Below are positions 17,975 through 25,782 of a stretch of DNA of 64,000 nt, one piece after another. A program made the position numbers and the translations under genes. Every line of letters starts with the position of its first letter. The first letter of the stretch is position 1. The DNA lies in assembly GCA_017480325.1 (NCBI GenBank), contig JAFVAY010000012.1, positions 87,816-151,815 of the forward strand, written 5' to 3'. Below the pieces are notes generated by a model, which made no database searches, had not been told where the DNA came from, and saw only the letters and a list, made by a program, of their open reading frames with translations. This stretch comes from Clostridiales bacterium. Lineage in GTDB: Bacteria; Bacillota; Clostridia; Saccharofermentanales; Saccharofermentanaceae.

Positions 17975-18043
17975 TCACAAAATAAAAGAGCAACAAAAAA
18001 GCGCAAGTCCCGTAATCGGACTTACGCTTCGTTTGCTGCTCAT
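17975..18043 (-). CDS. 22-codon leader peptide upstream of MATE gene
   Basis: Open frame starting MSSKRSVSPIT and ending CCSFIL-TGA, 16 nt before the MATE GTG. Its codons 6 to 15 form the terminator hairpin, so ribosome position would decide whether the hairpin folds. No Shine-Dalgarno is seen, and the ATG lies only about 15 nt after the likely -10 box, so translation would be near-leaderless. Known drug-pump and ABC-F leaders work this way; the assignment here is inference. Confidence 0.4.
   Translation of the reverse strand: MSSKRSVSPITGLALFCCSFIL
17995..18029 (-). terminator. intrinsic terminator/attenuator in MATE leader
   Basis: Minus strand AAGCGTAAGTCC, 7-nt loop, GGACTTGCGCTT followed by a run of six T: a 12-bp stem with one G-U pair. 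It lies between the probable promoter and the MATE start, so it must be read through for the pump to be made. Confidence 0.75.
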
Positions 18044-18084
18044 TACCATGGTAAGTATATCATTTTCGATTCGAAAGCGTAAGT
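18043..18084 (-). promoter_or_regulatory. MATE leader promoter, palindrome and competing arm
   Basis: A -10 box TATACT (18054-18059) with a weak -35 TTACGC 17 nt upstream, and a perfect 12-bp palindrome TTACCATGGTAA (18043-18054) at the expected start site. ACTTACGCTT on the minus strand (18075-18084) is an exact complement of the first terminator arm (18020-18029). It would be an antiterminator if transcribed, or an operator arm if transcription starts after it. Confidence 0.5.
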
Positions 18085-18126
18085 GTTATTTGCTCAACAA
18101 ACAGTAGAGCAGACTGAAGAAGTTTC

Positions 18127-18561
18127 TTAATCCTTCAGAAGCTTAAGCCATTTACGCTGCCTGTGGGCATAGAAAGCATTCGCCCACAGCCAGACAAATA
18201 CAGTCTTCCAACCCGCTTCGATATCTACCTCATCGGTATATTCGGTATTGCCGTCAACATCCTTAAGGTAGATCTTGTGATTCCATGTGGGCACGAACTT
18301 ATTACCCTCGCGGCTTCGAACTTCGTCTATATCAAACCTCTCGATATTTATCGTGTGAATTCCGAAAGGGATTATCCCCCACATTTTGAAACGGTACGAA
18401 GAGCTGGCACCTACCTTCCACACCATCGGATCGTCTGGATTGACAGGTGTGAACGTCGCATAGGGCGACGCTATATACTGAAGCGTCTGAAGCTGCTGCA
18501 GCTTCTCGAAAACCTTTTCGCGAGGTGCAGGAAATATAGATGTCTTTCTTACTGTTCTCAT
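18127..18561 (-). CDS. SRPBCC (START-like) domain protein
   Basis: 144 residues. It begins VRKTSIFPAPREKVFEKLQQLQTLQYIAS, the usual first strand and helix of the SRPBCC fold, and ends in a long amphipathic helix (WLWANAFYAHRQRKWLKLL). Such proteins enclose a hydrophobic ligand. The start overlaps the stop of the upstream alpha/beta hydrolase (ATGA), so both are made from the GTTAG-box promoter and may act on the same lipophilic compound. Confidence 0.8.
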   Translation of the reverse strand: MRTVRKTSIFPAPREKVFEKLQQLQTLQYIASPYATFTPVNPDDPMVWKVGASSSYRFKMWGIIPFGIHTINIERFDIDEVRSREGNKFVPTWNHKIYLKDVDGNTEYTDEVDIEAGWKTVFVWLWANAFYAHRQRKWLKLLKD

Positions 18562-19412
18562 AAGCTAGCGGTGAACTCCTTTATTGCTGCAACATATTTA
18601 TCCGTCTGCATAATTGGTGCCAGATGTCCCCCGGAGACGCTATCCACAACATAAGGTTCTTCGAAGAGGTCAATCAGGTCCTTTTGCATCTTTGAATCAA
18701 AGGTTCCGTCATCGACGGGCAGGATAAGTAAGACTCTGCCCTTAAGATAAGAGAACTCTTCCTTATTACAGGGTCTTTGGTTCATGATATCCACCAGAAG
18801 CGATGTCATATGAACATCGTATTGACCGGTATAATCCTTAAACGCCCACGTGAAGAAATCTTTCATATACTGATACTCTTCGTCCGTGACACCTTTGATC
18901 TTCTTAAGGCTCGCCTTTATAAGCATCGGTTTAAGAAGATTGTAAGGAACATGCCCCAGAACCCAGATAAGAGGCCTTGCAAGTTTGGAATACTGTTTTC
19001 TTAACGATTCTATAGTTTCTTCATTAAGCCCCGCCGTAGAGAAAAGGCACAAGCCGTCAGTGATATCAGGATATTTACGGGCAATCATCTGAGCGAGGTA
19101 TCCGCCGAAGGATTCACCCATAAATATCGTCTTATTTATGCCAAGTCTTTCAATCAGCGAATGTATTGCATCCACCAGGTCTTCGTTCGTATCTGCTCCC
19201 ATAGGATAATCGAACGCAAGCACGCGATACGAGGATTCCAGATTCTCTATAAAGGAGAAATTCAGCTCGGCAAGTCCCATGCCGCCTGTGAGTATTGTTA
19301 TGGTTTGAGACCCTGCACCACACAGGATATATCGGAACTGACTTTCTCCTATATCTGTAGTCTTAAATTCATGGTTGCTTTGAAATACGTTAATATCAGA
19401 ATAGAAATCCAT
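18558..19412 (-). CDS. alpha/beta hydrolase
   Basis: 284 residues from the ATG at 19412, chosen because AAGGAT precedes it; a further upstream ATG would place the coding region over the promoter. Nucleophile Ser101 in M-G-E-S-F-G-G, oxyanion LTGGMG (41-46), acid in LPVDDGTFD, His in SGGHLAPIM. Paralogue of the 725-1624 hydrolase. First gene of a two-gene unit with the SRPBCC protein. Confidence 0.85.
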   Translation of the reverse strand: MDFYSDINVFQSNHEFKTTDIGESQFRYILCGAGSQTITILTGGMGLAELNFSFIENLESSYRVLAFDYPMGADTNEDLVDAIHSLIERLGINKTIFMGESFGGYLAQMIARKYPDITDGLCLFSTAGLNEETIESLRKQYSKLARPLIWVLGHVPYNLLKPMLIKASLKKIKGVTDEEYQYMKDFFTWAFKDYTGQYDVHMTSLLVDIMNQRPCNKEEFSYLKGRVLLILPVDDGTFDSKMQKDLIDLFEEPYVVDSVSGGHLAPIMQTDKYVAAIKEFTASL

Positions 19413-19445
19413 GAGCCATATCCTTGTTGTTTTTTTACGAATTGG

Positions 19446-19479
19446 ATTATAACTCAATTGGTTAGCAGAGGCTAACCAA
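19446..19479 (-). promoter_or_regulatory. GTTAG-box promoter of hydrolase-SRPBCC unit
   Basis: Minus strand TTGGTTAGC, 4 nt, GCTAACCAA (nine-bp perfect arms, 19458-19479), then 9 nt from CTAAC to TATAAT (19446-19451). This is the longest-armed GTTAG box together with that at 31369-31390. Confidence 0.8.
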
Positions 19480-19488
19480 TCATTTGTA

Positions 19489-19668
19489 ATGGCTATAATC
19501 ATTTGTCTCGTAGAAGCATCTTACGCCAACATAATTGCAGTAAGAGCAGAGGATGCTAACAATCCCGCTGTACAGGCTCTAGTTGAAGTACTTCTTTCAG
19601 AAGAGACACAGCAGTGGATACTGGATAACTACAATGGTGCCGTTATCCCCGTAATCGATCTTGGCTGA
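19489..19668 (+). pseudogene. metQ: C-terminal remnant of MetQ/NlpA lipoprotein
   Basis: An open frame ending at TGA 19666-19668 reads SYANIIAVRAEDANNPAVQ, then ALVEVLLSEETQQWILDNYN and GAVIPV. This is the characteristic final helix-strand region of methionine-binding lipoproteins (homologues: SPYANIIAVR...LVEAL...YDGAVVPVF). About 80% of the gene, including the signal peptide and ligand-binding lobes, is missing. It begins immediately after the GTTAG-box and runs into the start of the next gene, so a deletion junction lies nearby. Confidence 0.75.
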
Positions 19669-20428
19669 TCAGTTGTCTAACATCGTCAAGACTAAGTATG
19701 GTGATCTGATCCCGTGCAGCGGTGCTTCCGATTACAGAAAGAAGTATCGCTGCCCGGTCGATCATTATGACAACGGTAATGTAAAAAGTGTGTATCTCGA
19801 GGAACCTCAGAACATCGATCTTCCGGAAGGCACATTCCAAGCGGAGCTAATTACTTTCTATGAAGATGGTAATGTAAAGCGAATATTCCCATTGTACGGT
19901 CAATTAAGCGCCTTCTGGAGTTTGGAAGAAGAGCTTGAATTTGCCCCCTATTATGATTTCTGTCTAGATGGGAGCAGCGTGAGGATAAGACCTCAGTGTC
20001 TTTACTTCTATCCTTCGGGAAAGATCAGAAGCATTACCTTATGGCCTACAGACAAACTTGAGATCAAGACCCCTATAGGCACCGTTATCACCACACTGGG
20101 TATCGAGCTTCACGAGAACGGATCAATAAGAAGCATAGAGCCTATACCCGGCACTGTTATTACAACGCCATTCGGAGAAGTAAGACCGTTTATCTATAAA
20201 GAACTTATGCTCCATGCGGAGGATTCATCTTTGACATTCGATGATAAAGGTGAACTTACAGGTCTAAGCACTATATGCTCCTCATTAGAACATAACGGAG
20301 TTGTGATAAAGCCCTCAGGGATCAACTCTCCCTTGAGTATAAAGATCCGTGACAAAGAGATTCTCGTGAGACTTAATGATTCGGATATTCGGATCAACAC
20401 CTCACTCGAGGAGGTGCGATTCCGTTAA
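19661..20428 (+). CDS. YwqK/MORN-like repeat protein
   Basis: 255 residues with repeated N-G-x-(V/I)-(K/R)-(S/R)-(I/V) strands: DNGNVKSV, EDGNVKRIFPL, PSGKIRSITLWP, ENGSIRSIEPIPG, DKGELTGL. Such repeats occur in YwqK antitoxin-like and MORN-type proteins. It is complete from about KTKYGDLIP, where homologues begin, but the only in-frame start nearby is TTG 19661 inside the metQ remnant, with no ribosome binding site. The original promoter and start were probably lost in the deletion that brought metQ next to it. An intrinsic terminator follows. Confidence 0.6.
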   Translation: MADQLSNIVKTKYGDLIPCSGASDYRKKYRCPVDHYDNGNVKSVYLEEPQNIDLPEGTFQAELITFYEDGNVKRIFPLYGQLSAFWSLEEELEFAPYYDFCLDGSSVRIRPQCLYFYPSGKIRSITLWPTDKLEIKTPIGTVITTLGIELHENGSIRSIEPIPGTVITTPFGEVRPFIYKELMLHAEDSSLTFDDKGELTGLSTICSSLEHNGVVIKPSGINSPLSIKIRDKEILVRLNDSDIRINTSLEEVRFR

Positions 20429-20449
20429 TATCATGTTTCTCTTTTTGGC

Positions 20450-20480
20450 CCTCGTCTTCTTCGGAAGGCGGGGATTTTTT
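20450..20480 (+). terminator. intrinsic terminator after YwqK-like gene
   Basis: CCTCGTCTTC, TTCG tetraloop, GAAGGCGGGG (ten pairs with two G-U), then A and six T. Confidence 0.85.
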
Positions 20481-20646
20481 ATGTAAATCCATCAAAAAGG
20501 AACTGTGCTCAAAACTATACAAGTGCAATAACTGAGAAAATAACCGGAACCGCAGATTGTCTTTTTTCTTGTTGATTCACTAAAATAATTCTCCAATTGC
20601 AGTTTAAATTTGTAGACCAAGGGAAATCAATTTATCGCATCCGTAA

Positions 20647-21354
20647 TCAAACCAATTTTGCTCCGCAGCTGCCGCAGAACTTCCCTGTTCCACCTGTAGG
20701 GGTTCCACAATTAGAGCAGAACTTCGGGACAGACATAACAGGTGTTCCTGCCTTCATAGCATTCATGGCTGCGACCTGAGCAGCAGCGTTAGCAACCGCT
20801 TCGTTCCCGGAAGATGCCTTCATAGCAAATTCGCGCGCTTTCCTCATCTGCTCTTCTGCCTGCTGAGCTTTAAGCTTATTTTCTGCTTCTATGCGTGCTT
20901 TTTCTTCAGGAGAGAGTGCATCCCATGCGCGCTGAGCTTCCGCCATCTTTTCCTGCTGCAACTTAGCAAGTTCTTCCGGAGTCATCCTCGAAATGGCGTT
21001 CATCTGGTCCATTTGAGAGATTATTTTACTGCTGTTCTCATCCGGGACTATATTCGTCAATGAAAAAGACGTAAGGGTAATATTCTTTGAAGCGTACAAC
21101 TCCCTGACTGCACTGGTGAATCTATCTTGATGAGTAATCAAATTTTTATAGGAGATATTCTCCTTGGACAGGGCGGAAAGAACATCTGTTATAGCCTGGC
21201 TTGTTATATTTTTAACGATAGTCTGGCCTCGTTCAGACCCATCAAGATCATCGCAGGCGACTTCAGTCTCGCCTACTACCTTAACACCAATATATCTGTA
21301 ATCCGGATCTTTGTATGTTGAATCAATACCGAACTTAACACTAAATGCTCCCAT
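20647..21354 (-). CDS. short SPFH-like protein with C-terminal zinc ribbon
   Basis: 235 residues. Residues 1-115 resemble the end of an SPFH/band-7 domain (ITDVLSALSKENISYKNL, then a strand ITLTSFSLTNIVPD). Residues 120-185 are a charged Ala/Glu-rich coiled coil. Residues 209-234 form a double Cys-X2-Cys zinc ribbon (FCSNCG ... FCGSCGAKL). Related YdjP-type proteins have a longer SPFH portion, so this one is short at the N-terminus, but AGGAG 8 nt before the ATG supports the start. Role unknown; membrane-microdomain scaffolds are the family expectation. Confidence 0.65.
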   Translation of the reverse strand: MGAFSVKFGIDSTYKDPDYRYIGVKVVGETEVACDDLDGSERGQTIVKNITSQAITDVLSALSKENISYKNLITHQDRFTSAVRELYASKNITLTSFSLTNIVPDENSSKIISQMDQMNAISRMTPEELAKLQQEKMAEAQRAWDALSPEEKARIEAENKLKAQQAEEQMRKAREFAMKASSGNEAVANAAAQVAAMNAMKAGTPVMSVPKFCSNCGTPTGGTGKFCGSCGAKLV

Positions 21355-21440
21355 CTTTAGGTCTCCTTTGTATAACTTATTTTCTCGACAAAGAACCTTA
21401 CTCTGCCCTATGCAATAATTATACCACTCGGATCTATTTA

Positions 21441-21871
21441 TTACCCACCTAACGGACGCTCACATTGAACCGCGGTTATAACGCCGCCCTTATCAAAGGT
21501 CATGCGGTAACAGGAGTAATCGTTAGCATCATACATGTTGTGCCCGACTATGGTCGAAGTCTTAATTACGGCATATCCAGAGCCGTCGTCATTACGGACT
21601 ACTCGCTCGAACTCTCCATACTCTGTTCAACACGAGAAATATCTGTGCCGATAAAACTCCAGTCATTGATCTCCGGATAAGAACCGTGCGACATCCGCCA
21701 CATAATCAGTGATCCTGTTATTAAAACAAGCGCAACAAGCGATGCGGCAACAGCGGTAACAGAATGATTTCTCTTCCTTCTGACAAACAGAGCAATAAGC
21801 AACCCTATCAGCCCAGCTATCAACGCGACCGTTATAGCAGTGATAATGATGTATATTCCTGCTATTTCCAT
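21441..21871 (-). pseudogene. frameshifted small membrane protein
   Basis: The first frame gives 90 residues with two transmembrane helices (about 7-29 and 40-58) and stops after DISRVEQSMES. In the next frame, without interruption, comes GEFERVVRNDDGSGYAVIKT followed by about 40 more residues ending CERPLGG-TAA at 21441. The joined product would be about 145 residues with an extracellular C-terminal domain. One base gained or lost near 21615 explains the break; no slippery heptamer is apparent. Either a pseudogene or a sequencing error. Confidence 0.65.
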
Positions 21872-21938
21872 CTATATTCTTTCGTACCCGAAGCTCTCTT
21901 CTGCTGCTTTCTATGTAAGTTTTCTTTTCGCAAGGGTC

Positions 21939-22565
21939 TTATCTTATAAAATTCGTAAACGTCTTCGGCTCATGCTCCGGCTTAGTGATGCCGCTGTCTT
22001 CCCCTGCCTTGATCGACTTAAGAAGCCACACAATATTTCTTCCCAGAGTCCTCATCGTCTGAAGACCTTCTTCGTCCTTCAGCACGTCCTCCTTCGAGCT
22101 GCCGTGCACCTGATTCCAGTACTGAGAACTTACAACATGCATGTTCTCCATAAGAAAATACTGGTTAAGCCTCTCGAAAGCAGCAGTTGCACCGCCTCGT
22201 CTACAGGATACGATTGATGCGCCGAGTATGCCGTTGAACTTATCGTTAGGAATACTGAAGAACAGCCTGTCAAGGAAAGACGTCAGCCTGCCGTTAGGTC
22301 CGCCATAGTAAACAGGAGAACCGACAACGATACCGTCAATGTCATCGATCATGTCATGAATCTCATTAACCTGATCCGGGAAGACGCATTTACCGATTTC
22401 CTGACACTTCATACACGCCATACAGTCCGGAACTGCCTTCTTGCCGAGCCAGATCTTCTGCGTCTCGACGCCGTTTTCTTCCAGGACTTTTATCACTTCA
22501 TCCATCGCTGTGCTTGTGCATCCGTCCTCGTTCGGACTTCCGTTAATAAATAAAACTTTTCCCAT
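21939..22565 (-). CDS. NAD(P)H-dependent FMN reductase / flavodoxin-like
   Basis: 208 residues. FMN phosphate loop INGSPNEDGCTSTA (residues 6-19), a CMACMKCQEIGKC cluster (about 50-62) typical of iron-sulfur flavoprotein relatives, and GSPVYYGGPNGRLTSFLDR for the isoalloxazine site. The start at 22565 has AAGGAGG nine nt upstream. A cytoplasmic quinone/flavin/azo reductase role is likely. It lies just downstream of the SDR gene and may share its transcript. Confidence 0.82.
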   Translation of the reverse strand: MGKVLFINGSPNEDGCTSTAMDEVIKVLEENGVETQKIWLGKKAVPDCMACMKCQEIGKCVFPDQVNEIHDMIDDIDGIVVGSPVYYGGPNGRLTSFLDRLFFSIPNDKFNGILGASIVSCRRGGATAAFERLNQYFLMENMHVVSSQYWNQVHGSSKEDVLKDEEGLQTMRTLGRNIVWLLKSIKAGEDSGITKPEHEPKTFTNFIR

Positions 22566-22586
22566 AACACAATGCCTCCTTAACAA

Positions 22587-23306
22587 TCAGAACGGATAGT
22601 CTTCGTCGTAGTTTGTGATAAACCTGTGCCCGTCAAAATCGTGCCTCTTCTTCTCGAAAAGCTCCCGTAAAATTTCCGCAGCTTCATAGGAAGACAAAGG
22701 AGCAGGATTATCCTCGCGTCCGTCTGTCCTGATCCAGCCCGGATGCACGCAGAATATGTTAATGCTCTTGTCATCCTTGAACGTATTTACAAGATTCATT
22801 GTGCCCATATTAAGAGCTGCCTTAGCCATGCCATAGTCGATCATATTAGTTCTGAAACACTTGGATATACTTCCTGCCTCAGACGAGATATTCATGATAA
22901 GTCCCACGTCTTCACTCTTCTTAAGAAGCGGGTAGAACGCTTTAATAACGCGAAGAGCGCCGACCGCAGTAATATCCACGGTTCGTGCTATGTAATCGAG
23001 GTCGGCCTCGAAGAATCCCTTATCGCAGTCAGGTGAGACAGAGACGGCATTATTGATAAGGATATCAAGATGATCTAATACTTTGGAAAGCTCCTCAGCG
23101 GCTTTGTTTACAGACTCTGTGCTTCCGACATCCATTGTCAGAATAATTAGCTTATCTTCGTACTTCTGATTAAGCTCATCGAGTTCGGCGCAGGGCTTTC
23201 TTACTGTAGCAACCACAGTATCCCCTGCCTCAAGGTATCTTAATACGAGATTGAAACCTAATCCTACAGCCTTTCCGGCACCTGTAACCATGACGTTATT
23301 GGACAT
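22587..23306 (-). CDS. short-chain dehydrogenase/reductase
   Basis: 239 residues: the TGAGKAVGLG cofactor loop (residues 8-17) departs slightly from the usual TGxxxGxG, NNA motif (LINNAVS, about 86-92), Ser in NISSEAGS and active-site YGMAK about residue 151-155. Cytoplasmic NAD(P)-dependent oxidoreductase of unknown substrate. GAGGTGATAT precedes the ATG, and a strong terminator separates it from the hydrolase upstream. Confidence 0.87.
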   Translation of the reverse strand: MSNNVMVTGAGKAVGLGFNLVLRYLEAGDTVVATVRKPCAELDELNQKYEDKLIILTMDVGSTESVNKAAEELSKVLDHLDILINNAVSVSPDCDKGFFEADLDYIARTVDITAVGALRVIKAFYPLLKKSEDVGLIMNISSEAGSISKCFRTNMIDYGMAKAALNMGTMNLVNTFKDDKSINIFCVHPGWIRTDGREDNPAPLSSYEAAEILRELFEKKRHDFDGHRFITNYDEDYPF

Positions 23307-23352
23307 ATATCACCTCAAGTTTTGTAATGTTTTTATTATATCACTGCATATC

Positions 23353-23386
23353 AAAACAGGTCTCAAGAACGTTCGAGACCTGTTTT
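23353..23386 (-). terminator. bidirectional-looking terminator
   Basis: AAAACAGGTCTC, 10-nt loop, GAGACCTGTTTT: twelve perfect base pairs whose A/T ends can act on both strands. On the minus strand it ends the hydrolase transcript. Confidence 0.8.
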
Positions 23387-23419
23387 ATCGTCAAAGAATA
23401 GCCATAACTATGATTGGAT

Positions 23420-24412
23420 TCAGATGTATTTTCTTATGAATTCTTCTATTTTATCGAAAGGTATGATGTCCTTCTGATCGTATAGATCCGTATGGCTCGC
23501 GCCCGGGATTATCAGAAGTTCCTTGTTATCAGTGTATTTGCTGTCTTTAACCATGTCGGCATAAGCATCCCTGCTTAAATAGCATGAATGAGCCTTCTCG
23601 CCATGAATCATGAGAACTGCGCTTCTGATCTCGTTCGAGTACGTGAACAGTCTCGTATTCATAAGTGATGTTCCCGTCGTAAAGCTCCAGCCGTTGTTGG
23701 AGTTAAGGCTTCTCGGGTGATAACCGCGAGGAGTCTTGTAGTATGCGTGATAGTCCTTAACGAAATAAGGGGCGTCCTCAGGGAGCGGATCAATGACTCC
23801 GCCTGCCTTCTTATAATCTCCTTTTCTGAAATCTATTGTCCTCTGACTGTTAATTGCGACCCTTGCGTTATAACGCGCTTCTTCACTGTCCTCGGAATCA
23901 AAGTATCCGTTACCTGCAACCCTGGACATATCGTACATAGTTGATGTAATTGTCGCTTTAATACGTGTATCGATACAGGCAGTCTGCAAAGCCATGCCGC
24001 CCCATCCGCATATTCCGATTATAGCGATCTTCTCGGGGTCAACATTATCCTGAACGGACAGGAAATCAACAGCAGCCTGGAAGTCTTCTACATCAATATC
24101 AGGGCTGTGCATGTCTCTCGGGAATCCGCCGGACTCACCTGTAAAAGAAGGATCGAAAGCAATAGTCAGAAAACCTCTTTCTGCCATCTCCTGCGCATAT
24201 AATCCGGAGGACTGTTCTTTACATGCGCCGAAAGGACCAGATACAGCTATCGCAGGAAGCCTGCCTTCCGCATTTTTCGGCGAATACATATCGGCAGCCA
24301 ATGTGATGCCGAAGTGGTTAACAAAGGTCACCTTCTTGTGATCGACCTTCTCACTTCTCGGGAAAACCTTATCCCATTCACTCGTCAAATTAAGTTCTGC
24401 TGTCTTCATCAT
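23420..24412 (-). CDS. alpha/beta hydrolase, dienelactone-hydrolase-like
   Basis: 330 residues. The nucleophile elbow is G-I-C-G-W-G-G, with Cys in place of Ser as in dienelactone hydrolase relatives; the acid is near VLMIHGEKAHS and the His in IPGASHTDLYD near residue 308. The N-terminal GITLAADMYSPK and SGPFGACKEQ segments are typical of the YcjY-like group. Divergent from a LysR gene with a 16-bp palindrome between, so it is likely the LysR target. Confidence 0.82.
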   Translation of the reverse strand: MMKTAELNLTSEWDKVFPRSEKVDHKKVTFVNHFGITLAADMYSPKNAEGRLPAIAVSGPFGACKEQSSGLYAQEMAERGFLTIAFDPSFTGESGGFPRDMHSPDIDVEDFQAAVDFLSVQDNVDPEKIAIIGICGWGGMALQTACIDTRIKATITSTMYDMSRVAGNGYFDSEDSEEARYNARVAINSQRTIDFRKGDYKKAGGVIDPLPEDAPYFVKDYHAYYKTPRGYHPRSLNSNNGWSFTTGTSLMNTRLFTYSNEIRSAVLMIHGEKAHSCYLSRDAYADMVKDSKYTDNKELLIIPGASHTDLYDQKDIIPFDKIEEFIRKYI

Positions 24413-24446
24413 AGGCTTATACCTCCCATTACAATAATTATAATGT

Positions 24447-24492
24447 TTGATCGTTTCTATCTCTAATTGCTATAATGAATATCATGATATTC
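24447..24492 (+). promoter_or_regulatory. lysR promoter with 16-bp operator
   Basis: TTGATC (24447-24452), 18-nt spacer, TATAAT (24471-24476). The perfect palindrome GAATATCATGATATTC (24477-24492) covers the start site, as expected for LysR autorepression. On the other strand a TATAAT near 24436-24441 may serve the hydrolase. Confidence 0.7.
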
Positions 24493-24524
24493 CGTTTTGG
24501 CATATCAGAAAGTGAGATTATAAT

Positions 24525-25394
24525 ATGGAAATCAGAACCCTCAGATACTTTCTGGCAGTTGCCAGAGAAGAGAATATGACTCGCGCTGCACAGTTACTTC
24601 ATGTAACACAGCCTACACTGTCGAAGCAGCTTAAATCGTTAGAGGACGAACTTGGAAAGAAACTTTTCACAAGACACTCTTTCAGCATTAAACTTACGGA
24701 CGAAGGCATGCTTCTTCGGGATCGAGCGGAAGATCTCGTAGAAATGGCCGACCGGATCGAGAAGGAATTCTTCTCTCTCGACGATATTACGGGCGGGGAA
24801 CTCTACCTTGGTCTCGCAGAATCCTATCAGATAAGATTGATAGCAAAACAGATTCACAGCCTGAAACTTAGATTTCCTGATCTTAAATACCACATAACCA
24901 GCGGCGATACCGAACAGGTAATCGATAAGCTCGACAAAGGACTTTTGGATTTTGTTGTACTGGCTGAAGAACCCGATAAATCAAAATACGAATTCATTCC
25001 TTTCCCGGAAGAAGATATCTGGGGTGTGGTAATGCCGTCAGACTCGCCTCTCGTCAAGAAGAAAGCGGTCAAAGTAAATGACCTTATCGGGCTTCCGCTG
25101 TTCTGTTCAGGACAATCATGGGAGAAGGATATCCCACTGTGGGCAAAGGATAAGATGGACAAGCTTCACCTTGAAGGATCATTCAAGCTATCGTATAACG
25201 CTTCACTTTTCGCCAAGGAGCATCTCGGGTATTTACTGACCTTTGACAAGCTTATAGACACATCTCCTGAGAGCGGTCTCGCGTTCCGCCCCTTATCGCC
25301 GAAGCTTACGACAAGGCTGTATCTTGTTTGGAAGAAAGATCCGACATTCTCTCCGATAGCAGACAGATTTCTGGAGCAAATCCGGCAGTGGTGA
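24525..25394 (+). CDS. LysR-family transcriptional regulator
   Basis: 289 residues. N-terminal helix-turn-helix RYFLAVAREENMTRAAQLLHVTQPTLSKQLKSLE (residues 5-39), C-terminal effector domain with the GxLxLG strand. Of the CynR/BenM-like size class. Divergent from the 330-aa dienelactone-type hydrolase, which it probably controls. Confidence 0.9.
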   Translation: MEIRTLRYFLAVAREENMTRAAQLLHVTQPTLSKQLKSLEDELGKKLFTRHSFSIKLTDEGMLLRDRAEDLVEMADRIEKEFFSLDDITGGELYLGLAESYQIRLIAKQIHSLKLRFPDLKYHITSGDTEQVIDKLDKGLLDFVVLAEEPDKSKYEFIPFPEEDIWGVVMPSDSPLVKKKAVKVNDLIGLPLFCSGQSWEKDIPLWAKDKMDKLHLEGSFKLSYNASLFAKEHLGYLLTFDKLIDTSPESGLAFRPLSPKLTTRLYLVWKKDPTFSPIADRFLEQIRQW

Positions 25395-25536
25395 TTATTT
25401 ATAAAACCCTTCCCTTACTTAAAGGGTCCGGAATAGCATCGCGTCAGCGTCACCTTTTAACAACATTATGTTTCTCATAAGTCACTAAATTCAGGAAAAA
25501 CACTGTCAGATACAAATCCGATCATGGCAAACAAGG
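25395..25536. other. intergenic, nothing recognised
   Basis: First part of the 388-bp gap after the LysR gene; only a weak CCCTT/AAGGG hairpin near 25407-25426, with no T-run. The rest of the gap holds the repeat element listed next and AT-rich sequence. Confidence 0.5.
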
Positions 25537-25650
25537 ATGTATGCATTTGAGTATGTATTTTCAAAAAATCCATACACAACGCCATAAAAATGCCCATATG
25601 TATGACCTTATGTATGTATTTTATGATTACGAATACCAAAACACATACAC
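25537..25650. repeat. 61-bp tandem repeat related to the IS3 upstream region
   Basis: ATGTATG-N7-GTATGTATTTT occurs twice, at 25537 and 25598, exactly 61 bp apart, and an inverted AAAACACATAC lies at 25638-25648. The 35-nt stretch 25616-25650 matches, in inverted orientation, 33 of 35 bases of 63827-63861 directly upstream of the transposase at the right window edge. It may be a solo end or MITE-like derivative of that insertion sequence. Confidence 0.7.
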
Positions 25651-25782
25651 ACATATCCCAAAATCTTGAAATTGCTTCATTATATGTAAATATCATTCGC
25701 GTAATCCTCGGTAGTTTTAATTATTTACCGATATTGGCGTTTTTTAAACTGTGCAATGCTTTTTGGAAAATGCGTATAACAA

